From Wyeomyia smithii (taxonomy: Eukaryota; Arthropoda; Insecta; Diptera; Culicidae): 64,000 bases of DNA. This document shows, piece by piece, positions 36,462 through 48,095 of this stretch (the stretch's first letter is position 1; each line of letters begins with the position of its first letter). A program made the position numbers and the translations under genes. The stretch lies in assembly GCF_029784165.1 (NCBI RefSeq), contig NC_073694.1:81933290-81997289 (forward strand), given 5' to 3'. The notes below the pieces were generated by a model that searched no databases, was not told where the DNA came from, and worked only from the letters and a program-made list of their open reading frames with translations.

Positions 36462-37420
36462 TTAACCCCTTGAGAACCATACGGTTTTAGGCGATAATTT
36501 TTTATATGTATGCGTTTATTTCAAGTTGTTTAGATGTAAAACGAATGTTCGAAAAATTACATCATAATTCATCATTCATTCATCATCAAAATTCATATGT
36601 CAAATTTTTATCAATGCCCAGTCCGTTTAGCAATTGTTAAGGCAAGGCAGGGTAAACAAAATTCAATTTCCCAATCAAAATAAAATTCTCAAAGCGTACC
36701 AGTGGTAGTGCCCAATTTTTCCACTCCTTTGCATGCCCGTTTAACGTATGCACAGGTAACAGGCAGTTGGAACATTATTCCGCCTAATGCAAGTAGTTCG
36801 AAAATGACCGTTAATATGGGGGGTAAACAAATACCGGTAGAAAATAAAAATACGTTGATTACACCAGCAAATATTGCTACCGAAAATATGTTTTCCAATG
36901 TCAACTGCCTAGACCTATTACGGCGGGTGAACTTTCTTTTCTGCAAGAGGCAATGTTCGATCTTATGAACGCCATGTTGCAGGCAAATTCCATGTGGAAC
37001 AAATTTTACACTTAACATTGTTCCTAATTTGAAATTTATTAATGATTATAAATAAATCAATCAAAATTTTAAATTGGAATGCTCGCTCATTGAAAGCCAA
37101 TAAGAATGTGCTTTTGAGTTTCTTAACAGTAAAAAATGTGAACATTTCAATTATTACTGTAACATTTTTTAAGCCTAACATTGAATTAAAATATATGATA
37201 GAATTCAGGGATGAAATTGTAATGTACCGCCGAATCAAACATCGTGCTCTTCCCCATCTTGAGATGAAAGTTATTGAAACTTTGGGGATTGAAGTTCAAA
37301 CTGATCTTGGGATTTAATTTATTGCCGCAGCATATTATACCATTCCAATGCACACGCGAGTAGTGATGGGAAATATCGCCCAAAACGGACATCGATAACA
37401 ATCGATAATTCCGGGGCCTT

Positions 37421-37447
37421 TATCGATATTATCGATAAGTATCGATA
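37421..37447. promoter_or_regulatory. Three TATCGATA octamers, left end of hAT-like element 1
   Basis: Exact octamers at 37421, 37430 and 37440, with two further ATCGATA heptamers just upstream (37391 and 37401). TATCGATA is the DRE site bound by the insect factor DREF. Confidence 0.75.
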
Positions 37448-37459
37448 ATTTGAGGGCCA

Positions 37460-38787
37460 ACGTTTGCGGTAAAAAAAATTTTTTTCAGATGGTGATGAAA
37501 AAAAAAACTATTTCAGATGGTGATGAAAAAAAAACTATGACAAATTATTGAGTTGGATAAATTTCCCATGGAAGGTTATCATGTTAGCTTCCTCACAAAA
37601 AAATATCACGTCCTTGCGTGCAGCCTTCCGGCAGTTAACCGGAACATTCGCCATGGCGGACGAAAACATGCGTGTAGCCATGTTTTTAAGTTCTTTTTTC
37701 GTTTTTTTATTAATTCCTCCTCCGTTTTCGCGACAAAATTGTTGGAATAGATCTTGCGCTTCAAGTTTGTCCAGAAATTCTCGATGGGAAGCAGGTGGGG
37801 AACATTGGGCGGATTCGCCGACTTCGGCACCACATCGATATTCAGCCGCTCCATCTTCTCCAACGATCGCTTCGAGTAGTTGTCCGACGTCAGATCTGGC
37901 CAGAACACCGTGTCTCCGCGCTTATGGTATTTCTTGATGAACGACGCAACTTCTGTCAGGCACTTCGTACTATAAATTTCCCCGTTCATGGCCAGCCCGG
38001 AGCGAAAGATGAGCAACTTTGACATCCCTTTCTCACTGATTGTCAGCCACAGCCGCACCTTCTTGGGGAACTTGGTCTGTGAAATAAACTTTACCTCGGT
38101 GCTCACTTCCTTCGTGGGGGAGGTAAAATACGGAGAGCCCTGCTAGTCGTTGCCATCCAGGGTGAGATAGGTCTAGTCGTCCAATACCACTGTCGCGTCG
38201 CGATTCGCCGGGAAAATCGACTTGACCATCTTATTCAACCGCTGTCGCTGCGTCATTGCCTGCAGCTCCGAGACCAGTGGACGGGACTGCCGCTTCCTGC
38301 ATGTATGTCCATGTTCTCCAGATGCTTTTTCACTGTTTTAGAGCATGCACCAACCTCTCGGCCAAGTGCACGCAGCGATTTAGCCACTTTTCCCTCGGTC
38401 TTCCTCTTCAGCATCCTTTGAAGCTTCTTGTCGCTCAGGGTCGTTGGCCGTCCGGAACCGGGCTTTCTTTCGATGCTCTGATCGTTGTCCAATAGTGTCA
38501 AGATATTGCAGATGCCAGAACCGGCATACCTGACGTCCACAAAGTGCCGCACGATGTTCGTTTTTGACGCGGCGGGGTACCGTTTTTTGAACGCGCACAC
38601 TTCTGAACGGAGTAGCTTCACTTTTTTCGTCATAACAGTTAGAGTTTGACTGATAGAGCTGTCAACTTTTTTTTTTGCTAAGTCATGGGTTACTAGATTG
38701 ATGATGCATGAGTAGTTTTGTCAGTGCGATTGAAGGTAAACCCATGAAAAATCGGAAATTTTTGTCCATTTTTTTTACCGCAAACGT
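37460..38787 (-). mobile_element. DD37E mariner-like element, copy 1 (complete ends)
   Basis: 1328 bp with terminal inverted repeats ACGTTTGCGGTAAAAAAAAT at the left (37460) and its complement at the right end (38787). The right end is followed by TA. The left has CA, so one side of the TA duplication has mutated. It carries a transposase pseudogene on the minus strand. A near-perfect 27-base direct repeat around CAGATGGTGATGAAAAAAAA lies inside the left end (37488-37540). Confidence 0.85.
37606..38633 (-). pseudogene. DD37E transposase with internal stops
   Basis: The N-terminal part (38633 down to 38253) is a paired-type helix-turn-helix: IERKPGSGRPTTLSDKKLQR, then SLRALGREVGACSKTVKKHL. 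The middle (38250-38107), in another frame, holds the first catalytic Asp region but has two TAG codons. The C-terminal part has VFWPDLTSDNYSKRSLEKM with the second Asp and LLPIENFWTNLKRKIY with the Glu. Exactly 37 residues lie between these, the signature of the ITmD37E group known from mosquitoes. Not functional as read. Confidence 0.88.
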
Positions 38788-39160
38788 TATTCGACAAATG
38801 CAATTTTACTATATAAATTTGTTAAAAACAGAGACAGAGATGGCCCAAACAGAATGGATACGTTTGCGTTGCGCTGACGTCAATGTGACAGTAAATGTAT
38901 GGGCTAACTGTCAAATTGCCGCAAACGCAGCCGCAACGTATCCATTGTGTTAAGACCTTGAATGACAAATCTTACGATACTGCGAATGAAAATTCAAACA
39001 ACCGGACGAGTTAAACAGTTTGTTTTGGAAAGACTTCGGGTTTTACGCCGGGAGTGCTTTCTACGGAGTAGTTTCAAGCCGAAGTTCATTTTGAAGGTTG
39101 TATAATAAGGGAAATAATTGAAGCAGGCAAAATTCTGTCAATTTTTAAGCCCTATTTAGA

Positions 39161-39563
39161 GTTCCAAGCGAAGTGAAAATCTCATACAAAATGTTCATTT
39201 TTTTACGCTCGTGAAAAATGCAACCTGCAAAAATTTCACTTCGCTTGGAACTGTAAACAAATTCGATCCAGCGAAATCGAAGGTTGTGGATCTCATCTTT
39301 TTCACTTGGGTTTACTTTTTCACGCATGCAAACGCTAGTGAAAAAAGCAGCAGCAAGCGAAAACTTGTGTGCGTTTATATTCTTTCAGTTGCAGCCAATT
39401 TTCACTTCGCGCGGAGTGTAAACTCGTGAATTTCGCATCACTTAAACTGTAAACTGCAGGCTGGTGACATACCTGCGTGTTCCACAAACGGGATTTCACG
39501 ACAGATTTCGCAAGCGAAAATTTACGCTTTTTTACTCGTAAAATTTTTCACTTCGCTTGGAAC
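39161..39563. repeat. Inverted and direct repeats of GTTCCAAGCGAAGTGAAA
   Basis: GTTCCAAGCGAAGTGAAAAT (39161-39180) has complements at 39233-39251 and at 39544-39563, the latter two being direct copies that also share CTGTAAAC. This is a MITE-like unit of 91 or 403 bp inside hAT-like element 1. Confidence 0.65.
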
Positions 39564-41050
39564 TGTAAACTATGCTTTAAATGGCCAAAACTTTTGCACA
39601 CACGAAAAATGAATCAATTCTGACAAAACAGGTTTCATTTTGCTGGAAAACTGTCCTAGTTTCCTAGTATTACTTGAGAACTGGACGTGACCAAGGGTCA
39701 CTGGAAATGTTTCGGTTTTCCGGAGTGTGTGCCAAAGTGTACATTTTTGCAACGCGTAGAACTTTTTCTGACATTCTGTTTCACCTAGGTTTCTATGTTG
39801 TCAATAAATCAGAGTTTATTTCGGGCACTCTAGCAGAATTCAATCGAACATTGTGGGTGTGTAGGTCTTATTAAACCAAGCAACTTTGCAAACTTGCGTT
39901 TGAAAATTTATCTGGATTAACATTTAAAAAGGTCAGCTTATTTTCACGCGGATTTTCGCTAAAAGGTTATTTATGCAAATTTTCAAATCTGCGTGTTTTT
40001 TTACGCGAATTTTTAAATTAAAGCGGTTTATCAAGCGGATTTCTGAATTAACATGGTTTTTTCACGTCGCATGTATGTCGCGTAAAAAAACCTAACTGTA
40101 TTTGAACCTTTTTCTTATGAATCAATATATCTTAGTGAAAATTATCTGAACTTTCCTTCAAAAATATAAAAATATGAGTTAAAGATCCTACTCTGAAAAA
40201 AATATAATTTTGAAAACAAAAAATGATTTTAGAAAATATCGGTGATCTCAATTTTTTTCAAATGAAGTATTTTAGATAGACAATTTAGTTGCCTAAAACG
40301 ATCTATGCGTTGCAAAAATATACACTTTGACACACACTCTTGAAATCCGAAACATTTTCGGTGTAGGTTGGTCGCACCAAGTTCCCAAGTAATACCAATA
40401 TAATACTGTTTTCCAGTGAAATGAAACCGGTTATCAAAATTGATCCATTTTTCGTAAAGTTCTGGCCATTTAAAATTCGAGAGAATTTTATTTATCTCAA
40501 TTATTTTGTCTACCCCCTGTATAAATCAGGATACTTTTTTGGCGCAACAATTTCGTTGATTTGCACTTTTAGTGGAACTAAAAATTGTTTGTTGGGTAAC
40601 AGATACTTTAAATTTAAACAGTTCCAAGTTAAACTAAACAATTACCAGAGAATTATCAATAGACTGCCGCTATGCATGTCCATCATATTATAAGAGTTGG
40701 CAAGCCAAAGAAAATGCATTTTATTACAATTTCGTATCATTGCTTTTTATGAGATGGTGCAAAAAGTTTGCATATTTTTTTAAAATTCTTCAGTACTAAG
40801 TTGTCGAATTCATCTGTTCTTAGGAAACTAAAAACTATAAATACCTTTTTAGTTACCATTATTTCTCAGAAACACAGTGACACCCGGGGCGAACCTTTAC
40901 ACCACCCGCAACAATGCTAAATCTTGTCGAATAGCAGCACCCAACAAATACCTAGCGGCAAAAGCAACTCCTGGGGTAGGGTAGGAGAGGTCTCCTTCTT
41001 TTGGGTCTCCTCCAGTAACCAGCCGCACTGACTTGTGCTCACCCTTATAA

Positions 41051-41133
41051 TATCGATAATTATCGTTAACGTCAAAAAATTAACGATAATATCGATGACC
41101 AGCATTTATCGATATTATCGATAAGTATCGATA
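41051..41133. promoter_or_regulatory. Four TATCGATA octamers, right end of hAT-like element 1
   Basis: Exact octamers at 41051, 41107, 41116 and 41126. The block TATCGATATTATCGATAAG is shared with the left end in the same orientation. Confidence 0.75.
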
Positions 41134-43780
41134 AGTTTCCCATCACTACACGCGAGCACAAACATTATTTGAAAGGTGATTAACAAAAACTCACGAGAAA
41201 TCGTTTAAAATTTTTTAATATCGGCGATTTTAACGCTAAACATCTATTATGGAATAATTTTCAAAGTAACTCCAATGGCAAAATTTTATTCAATGATTGT
41301 TCCTCAGGATACTATTCTATTTTGTCTCCGAATAGTCATACATGTTTTTCTTCTGTAAGAAATCCATCAACAATCGATTTGATACTAACAGATCAATGTC
41401 ATATATGTAGTGAATTGATCACACATACTGATTTTGATTCTGACCATCTTCCAATAACTTTTTCTATATCACATGAACCCTATGAGCTCTGTTTTTAACT
41501 ATCACAAGGCTTATTGGGAAAAATATAAAACTCGTATTGAGAGTAATTTCCATAATGAACGGATTTGCAAAACGAAGTGAATATTGATTCCGCTTTGGAA
41601 GCATTAAAATGTGTAATTATTGATGCCAGGAATTATTCCAAAGGCTCAAGTAAAATTTGATTTACCAATAATTGACGAGAATCTTCAACTTCTACTTCGT
41701 TTGAAAAATGTCCGCAGACGTCAATACCAACGTTCTCGTGACCCTATTTTTAAAACTATTTATAAAGATTTACAGGAAGAGGTTAAACATAGATTTACTC
41801 TTCTGAGAAATCAAAATTTTTAAGCTTAAGTTGAAAAGTTGAAACCATATTCAAAACCTTTTTAGAAGCTGTCGAAGATTCTTAAGAAATCTTCAAAGTC
41901 TTTTCCAGTTCCAAAAGATAATGAACGTTTTCTTGTATCCAATAAACAAAAGGCTCAAAGACTTGCCCAGCAGTTTGAGAGTGTTCATAATATAAATTTG
42001 AATTTTGTGAGTCCAATTGAAAATGAAGTCACACGTCAATTTGATTTAATTTCTTTCCAGAATTTTTTGCCTGCAGAAATAATTGAAACTAGTTTGAATG
42101 AGGTTGAATCAATTACAAAAAATTTCAAAAATATGGAAGCACCTGGTGACGATGGAATTTTTAACATATTAGTCAAACACCTCCCTGAGAGCACAATGGA
42201 ATTTTTAGTGAAAATTTCAATTGCTGCTTCAAAATTGCATATTTTCCCAAATTATGGAAAAATGCATAAATTAGTCCAATTTTAAAGCCGGATAAGGATC
42301 CAGCTGAGGTTTCAAGTTATCGACCAATCAGTTTGCTTTCTTCAATAAGTAAACTGTTTGAGAGAACAGTTTGGACTTCGCCATGCGCATTCCACTACTC
42401 ATTAATTGCTCAAAGTTAAAAATATAATACGAGCTAACAAATCTAATGGTTATTCCACTGGAGCTGCTCTATTAGATATAGAAAAAGCATTCGACAGTGT
42501 TTGGCATGAAGGTTTGATTGCGAAATTGCAAACTTTTAATTTTCCAACTTTCCTAATCAAAATTTTAAAAACTTATCTTACTGATCGAACTCTGCAGGTT
42601 GTCTATCAGAGTTCAAAATCTCATAGATTTTCTTGTCAGAGCAGATGTGCCTCAAGGTTCCGTCTTGGGTCCAGTCCTGTACAACATATTCATTTCAGAT
42701 CTCCAGATTTGCCTCCCGGATGCACAGAGTCATTGTTCTGCGATGACACAAGCATTTCCGTAAAAGGAAAAAGTCTGCGTGTCATATGCAGTCGATTGCA
42801 GAAAAGTTTAAATATTTTTTCTTCCTACTTTCAAAAGTGGAAAATCTTTTTCAATGCTTCTAAAACTTTCCCCATAAGACCAAGCCAAACAATAATCACG
42901 TTGCAAAGATGAATGGGGTTATTTTAAGTTGGTCCGACAAGGTTAAGAACTTGGGACTAATTTACGATAAAAAACTTGTTTTCAAATAGCACGTTGAGAG
43001 TATACAAGCCCAGTGCATCAAATATACGAGATGTTTATTTCCTCTCATTAATCGAAATTCCAAACTTTGTTTAAAGAATAAAGCAATGCTTTATGCTGTA
43101 CCGATCTGGTCAAGTGGTTGGTTAAAAAGAAAGAAAACGCTTCAAAGGATTTAGAATAAAATTCTGAGATGATTTTGAAACGTCCTCCTTGGCTTGGTAC
43201 ACTCGAATTACGTAGACTTACTGGTGTTGAAACATTAGAAGCTATGTCAAATAAAATTATTAACAATTTTCGACAAAAATTGTTGCAATCCTCAATTGCT
43301 ACGATAAGCTTTTTTATAGCCAAAAGTTAGCAATTAAATTAGTTGCAAGTTTACTTCCCTTTTTTGACAAGTAGGTTTAAATCCCTACGAGTGATAAGTC
43401 ATAACTGCGAAAGCAAACAAATCTTAACAATTAAAATTACAGTTTTTCTAACAGTGTTGAGAAGTCACCATTTGTGATTGGAAACACATACTTATTATTT
43501 ACTAATATTTATCATAAATAATTAGGCTACTAACAACTCCCCTTTAAAAAAAAACAATTCAAAATTCGTGAAAAATGCTTCGCTTGGTTCTCAAGAGGTT
43601 AACGGCGCCATTAATAGCAAGTGTCTTATACTTATCATAACTAAGAACAAATTTTTTACCTTTGCAGCCGACTACGTGCTAGAATTAAATCTAAACTAAA
43701 ACTAGAATGTTGTATTTAAGATCAGTGGTTTGTTGTTTGATGTTTGTCTATTATCATAGATAAGCAGCATATATTGTATG

Positions 43781-44096
43781 CAATGTTGCCAGTATGCCAG
43801 ATAAATCTGGATTTTGCCAGATTTCTGTTCGCGAGCCAGACTAACAGATAAACCTCAAAATCTGCCAGATATGAAATCTGGTAAATATCTGGTTCATTTT
43901 CCGCGTCGTCTCGCAAAAAGGTCAATAAATCGATATGGGCCGTGGCTGTCCTTTACCTACCTTACCCGGTGAGGGCAAAAAAAGGTCATCACTTTAAATT
44001 CTACCAGGAATTTTATCCATAAATGCGCGTCGAATTTTCGCCAGACTTTTTGTTTTCGTTTTGCCAGATTTTATTTGAAACTTAGTGGCAACGCTG
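43781..44096. mobile_element. hAT-like MITE, 316 bp
   Basis: An 8-bp duplication ATTGTATG (43773-43780 and 44097-44104) surrounds ends CAATGTTGCCAG and TGGCAACGCTG. The interior repeats TCTGGNAAAT- and TGCCAGAT-like motifs. Non-coding. Confidence 0.75.
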
Positions 44097-44414
44097 ATTG
44101 TATGTTCCGCTGGGTCAGGATTTTTGATTTTGATTTTATTAGAGAGCTTTGACCCAAAAAGTCATTCAGCTCTATAGCTGGGTCAGGATATTAGGCACTG
44201 GCACATTGAGTTATATTACTGAAGTCCTGAGTATAATATGAAATCTGTTGATTCCAAGAATTTTGTTTTGATAAAACTGAAACGGTCGACATCTTTGTTT
44301 TTCATCAGAATTCAAAATTGCAAGTGCATTCTACCATGGTTCACATGGTTCTGAACGATATTAGAAAACACGTTCTAGAAATAAAAAAAATAAAAGTAAT
44401 TATTTTTGTTTCAG

Positions 44415-44584
44415 TACCTAGCCCAAGCGTACAATTGAAAATGGATTGCAGCAGTTGTCGTTCATTATACGAGTTAGAGATGGTGAAACGTAAAAACCTT
44501 CAGTGTAGTTTGTCAGAGGAGCAGCAACGAAGACGCAGATTTCAAAGAATTTGCTATCGGCAAAAACAAGCTCTGGTAAACAAC
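44415..44584 (+). pseudogene. Truncated extra copy of P-like exon 4 start
   Basis: Acceptor TTTTTGTTTCAG (44414) and 170 bases identical or nearly so to 47096-47265 (MDCSSCRSLYELEMVKRKNL and following), ending at the duplication junction in the middle of the coiled coil. No donor follows. Use of this acceptor would lead into Jockey sequence, so it is a potential mis-splicing trap upstream of the real exon 4. Confidence 0.88.
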
Positions 44585-44585
44585 G

Positions 44586-46240
44586 CCAGTTCCAAAAGAT
44601 AATGAACGTTTTCTTGTATCCAATAAACAAAAGGCTCAAAGACTTGCCCAGCAGTTTGAGAGTGTTCATAATATAAATTTGATTTTTGTGAGTCCAATTG
44701 AAAATGAAGTCACACGTCAATTTGATTTAATTTCTTTCCAGAATTTTTTGCCTGCAGAAATAATTGAAACTAGTTTGAATGAGGTTAAATCAATTACAAA
44801 AAATTTCAAAAATATGGAAGCACCTGGTGACGATGGAATTTTTAACATATTAATCAAACACCTCCCTGAGAGCACAATGGAATTTTTAGTGAAAATTTCA
44901 ATTGCTGCTTCAAAATTGCATATTTTCCCAAATTATGGAAAAATGCATAAATTAGTCCAATTTTAAAGCCGGATAAGGATCCAGCTGAGGTTTCAAGTTA
45001 TCGACCAATCAGTTTGCTTTCTTCAATAAGTAAACTGTTTGAGAGAACAGTTTGGACTTCGCCATGCGCATTCCACTACTCATTAATTGCTCAAAGTTAA
45101 AAATATAATACGAGCTAACAAATCTAATGGTTATTCCACTGGAGCTGCTCTATTAGATATAGAAAAAGCATTCGACAGTGTTTGGCATGAAGGTTTGATT
45201 GCGAAATTGCAAACTTTTAATTTTCCAACTTTCCTAATCAAAATTTCAAAAACTTATCTTACTGATCGAACTCTGCAGGTTGTCTATCAGAGTTCAAAAT
45301 CTAATAGATTTTCTTGTCAGAGCAGATGTGCCTCAAGGTTCAGTCTTGGGTCCAGTCCTGTACAACATATTCATTTCAGATCTCCAGATTTGCCTCCCGG
45401 ATGCACAGAGTCATTGTTCTGCGATGACACAAGCATTTCCGTAAAAGGAAAAAGTCTGCGTGTCATATGCAGTCGATTGCAGAAAAGTTTAAATATTTTT
45501 TCTTCCTACTTTCAAAAGTGGAAAATCTTTTTCAATGCTTCTAAAACTTTCCCCATAAGACCAAGCCAAACAATAATCACGTTGTAAAGATGAATGGGGT
45601 TATTTTAAGTTGGTCCGACAAGGTTAAGAACTTGGGACTAATTTACGATAAAAAACTTGTTTTCAAATAGCACATTGAGAGTATACAAGCCCAGTGCATC
45701 AAATATACGAGATGTTTATTTCCTCTCATTAATCGAAATTCCAAACTTTGTTTAAAGAATAAAGCAATGCTTTATGCTGTACTGATCTGGTCAAGTGGTT
45801 GGTTAACAAGGAAGAAAACGCTTCAAAGGATTTAGAATAAAATTCTGAGATGATTTTGAAACGTCCTCCTTGGCTTGGTACACTCGAATTACGTAGACTT
45901 ACTGGTGTTGAAACATTAGAAGCTATGTCAAATAAAATTATTAACAATTTTCGACAAAAATTGTTGCAATCCTCAATTGCTACGATAAGCTTTTTTATAG
46001 CCAAAAGTTAGCAATTAAATTAGTTGCAAGTTTACTTCCCTTTTTTGACAAGTAGGTTTAAATCCCTACGAGTGATAAGTCATAACTGCGAAAGCAAACA
46101 AATCTTAACAATTAAAATTACAGTTTTTCTAACAGTGTTGAGAAGTCACCATTTGTGATTGGAAACACATACTTATTATTTACTAATATTTATCATAAAT
46201 AATTAGGCTACTAACAACTCCCCTTAAAAAAAAACAATTC
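44586..46240 (+). mobile_element. Jockey 3' half, second copy from the duplication
   Basis: Duplicate of 41905-43556: RT middle and end with the same stops, A-tail near 46226-46234. Single-base differences include CTCATAGAT against CTAATAGAT in the RT region. Confidence 0.88.
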
Positions 46241-46460
46241 AAAATTTGTGAAAAATGCTTCGCTTGGTTCTCAAGAGGTTAACGGCGCCATTAATAGCAA
46301 GTGTCTTATACTTATCATAACTAAGAACAAATTTTTTACCTTTGCAGCCGACTACGTGCTAGAATTAAATCTAAACTAAAACTAGAATGTTGTATTTAAG
46401 ATCAGTGGTTTGTTGTTTGATGTTTGTCTATTATCATAGATAAGCAGCATATATTGTATG

Positions 46461-46776
46461 CAATGTTGCCAGTATGCCAGATAAATCTGGATTTTGCCAG
46501 ATTTCTGTTCGCGAGCCAGACTAACAGATAAACCTCAAAATCTGCCAGATATGAAATCTGGTAAATATCTGGTTCATTTTCCGCGTCGTCTCGCAAAAAG
46601 GTCAATACATCGATATGGGCCGTGGCTGTCCTTTACCTACCTTACCCGGCGAGGGCAAAAAAAGGTCATCACTTTAAATTCTACCAGGAATTTTATCCAT
46701 AAATGCGCGTCGAATTTTTGCCAGACTTTTTGTTTTCGTTTTGCCAGATTTTATTTGAAACTTAGTGGCAACGCTG
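46461..46776. mobile_element. hAT-like MITE, duplicated copy
   Basis: Second copy of 43781-44096 with the same 8-bp flanks ATTGTATG, carried along in the tandem duplication and not an independent insertion. Confidence 0.8.
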
Positions 46777-47095
46777 ATTGTATGTTCCGCTGGGTCAGAA
46801 TTTTTGATTTTGATTTTTATTAGAGAGCTTTGACCCAAAAAGTCATTCAGCTCTATAGCTGGGTCAGGATATTAGGCACTGGCACATTGAGTTATATTAC
46901 TGAAGTCCTGAGTATAATATGAAATCTGTTGATTTCCAAGAATTTTGTTTTGATAAAACTGAAACGGTCGACATCTTTGTTTTTCATCAGAATTCAAAAT
47001 TGCAAGTGCATTCTACCATGGTTCACATGGTTCTGAACGATATTAGAAAACACGTTCTAGAAATAAAAAAAATAAAGGTATTATTTTTGTTTCAG

Positions 47096-47805
47096 TACCT
47101 AGCCCAAGCGTACAATTGAAAATGGATTGCAGCAGTTGTCGTTCATTATACGAGTTAGAGATGGTGAAACGTAAAAACCTTCAGTGTAGTTTGTCAGAGG
47201 AGCAGCAACGAAGACGCAGATTTCAAAGAATTTGCTATCGGCAAAAACAAGCTCTGGTAAACAACAATGCAAAAATCCAGCAATTGAAAAAGCAATTAAA
47301 AGCAAGCCAAGCCAAAGAGAAAAAGGGGAACAAACTACTCAAGACCCTAAAATGCAATCCGATATTGCTCGAGTCCATGAAAAATTTTCGTATCAATAAA
47401 AATGCACGAAGATATCCGAGCATGAAATACACTGCAACTTGTCAGCGTATAAATTCGGGATCAGCATACAAAAATTTGAGAGCAGCAGGTGTTTTATGCA
47501 TGCCGCATCCTAAATCTATCACCAGATGGCAGCAATCCGTTACACTTGAACCGGGATGCAATCTTGAAATCATACGACGTATGTCTATCATTGCGTCTGG
47601 ACTCCAAGAACGGGACAAGTTGATTGTATTACTCATTGATGGAATGGCTTTGAAACCGACAATAGGTTTTCATGCGAAAAGCGACTTCTTCTATGGTCTC
47701 CCGAACGACGGTGTATTCAAAGTTAATGAAGAAAATGATACTGCTAATTTAGCTAATGAGGCTATTACAATCATGGCTAGAGGAGTAGGCACTAAGTATA
47801 AACAA
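47096..47805 (+). CDS. P-like gene exon 4, coiled coil and first catalytic Asp
   Basis: Acceptor TTTTTGTTTCAG (47095), donor GTAAGT (47806); 710 bases without a stop. It starts PSPSVQLKMDCSSCRSLYEL, continues through a Lys/Gln-rich segment (NNNAKIQQLKKQLKASQAKE) fitting the leucine-zipper-like dimerisation region of P transposase. It reaches VLLIDGMALKPTIGFHAKS, with the first catalytic Asp at 47638-47640 in an L-I-D-G-M context (family pattern D-E-M), then FFYGLPNDGVFKV. It ends in phase 0 with KYKQ. Joined to exon 5 this gives the family-like KQ-x-x-GYFL stretch. Confidence 0.88.
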
Positions 47806-47908
47806 GTAAGTACAGTGAAAACCCTCTAAATCGCCATTTTTTATAACGACAAATTTCGCTATAGCGTCATTCTTGAAGGCCACTCAGTTTCATACTAAAA
47901 TTACATTG

Positions 47909-48095
47909 AAGTCGCTTCTTACGCGGTTTTTTTTGCGCGGGTGTTTTTTACGCGGATTCCGGAATTTACGCGGTTTTTTTTACGCGGATTCCGAAATTTA
48001 CGCGGTTTTTTTTACGCGGATTCCGGAATTTACGAGTTTTTTTACGCGGATTCCGGAATTTACGCGGCACGTATCCCCCGCGTAAAAAGCGACTT
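47909..48095. repeat. TIR element with 32-bp palindromic tandem unit
   Basis: The ends AAGTCGCTTCTTACGCGG (47909-47926) and CCGCGTAAAAAGCGACTT (48078-48095) are inverted with one mismatch. In between, TACGCGGATTCC starts at 47949, 47981, 48013 and 48043 (period 32, 32, 30). Each unit reads TACGCGGATTCCGGAATTTA, an imperfect palindrome. Non-coding. Confidence 0.85.

Larger units (their letters stand above)
37361..41148. mobile_element. hAT-like element 1 with TATCGATA clusters
   Basis: An 8-bp target duplication CACGCGAG (37353-37360 and 41149-41156) flanks inverted ends TAGTGATGGGAAA / TTTCCCATCACTA. The TSD length and the TAGTGATGGG-type terminus fit the hAT superfamily. P-superfamily elements also make 8-bp duplications, but their termini differ. 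Both ends are rich in ATCGATA. No hAT transposase is visible inside, so it is non-autonomous. It contains the DD37E copy (37460-38787) and a smaller inverted-repeat unit (39161-39563). Confidence 0.82.
36595..43558 (+). mobile_element. 5'-truncated Jockey copy interrupted by hAT-like element 1
   Basis: The left part (36595-37360) matches the ORF1 zinc-knuckle end and ORF2 start of the longer Jockey copy at 49381-53783. The right part (41149-43554) continues with endonuclease end, RT and A-tail. TCAAAATTC occurs at 36586-36594 and 43559-43567 and is a possible 9-bp target duplication. RT remnants include EAPGDDGIFNIL, ALLDIEKAFDSVWHEGL and LFCDDTSISV. Many frameshifts and stops. Confidence 0.8.
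36466..43598. mobile_element. piggyBac-like TTAA MITE, split by later insertions
   Basis: TTAA at 36462-36465 and 43599-43602 flank inverted ends: CCCCTTGAGAACCATACG on the left and CGCTTGGTTCTCAAGAGG on the right (reverse complement CCTCTTGAGAACCAAGCG). TTAA target sites are the hallmark of piggyBac. Only about 170 bases belong to this element; the rest is the Jockey copy inserted into it. Its right end is copied again at 46261-46282 by the tandem duplication. Confidence 0.7.
41905..47265 (+). repeat. 2.68-kb tandem duplication
   Basis: 41905-44584 and 44586-47265 are direct copies at a near-constant offset of 2681. Each unit starts inside the Jockey RT (CCAGTTCCAAAAGATAATGA). It runs through the Jockey A-tail, the piggyBac-like right end, a hAT-like MITE and intron 3, and ends 170 bases into exon 4 of the P-like gene (GCTCTGGTAAACAAC). 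The junction carries one extra G (44585). Copies differ by roughly one percent by eye. Confidence 0.93.

Noticed and set aside
47909..48095. CRISPR-like array of 32-bp repeats
   Set aside because: Repeats are directly adjacent without unique spacers, lie within a TIR element, and the genome is eukaryotic.
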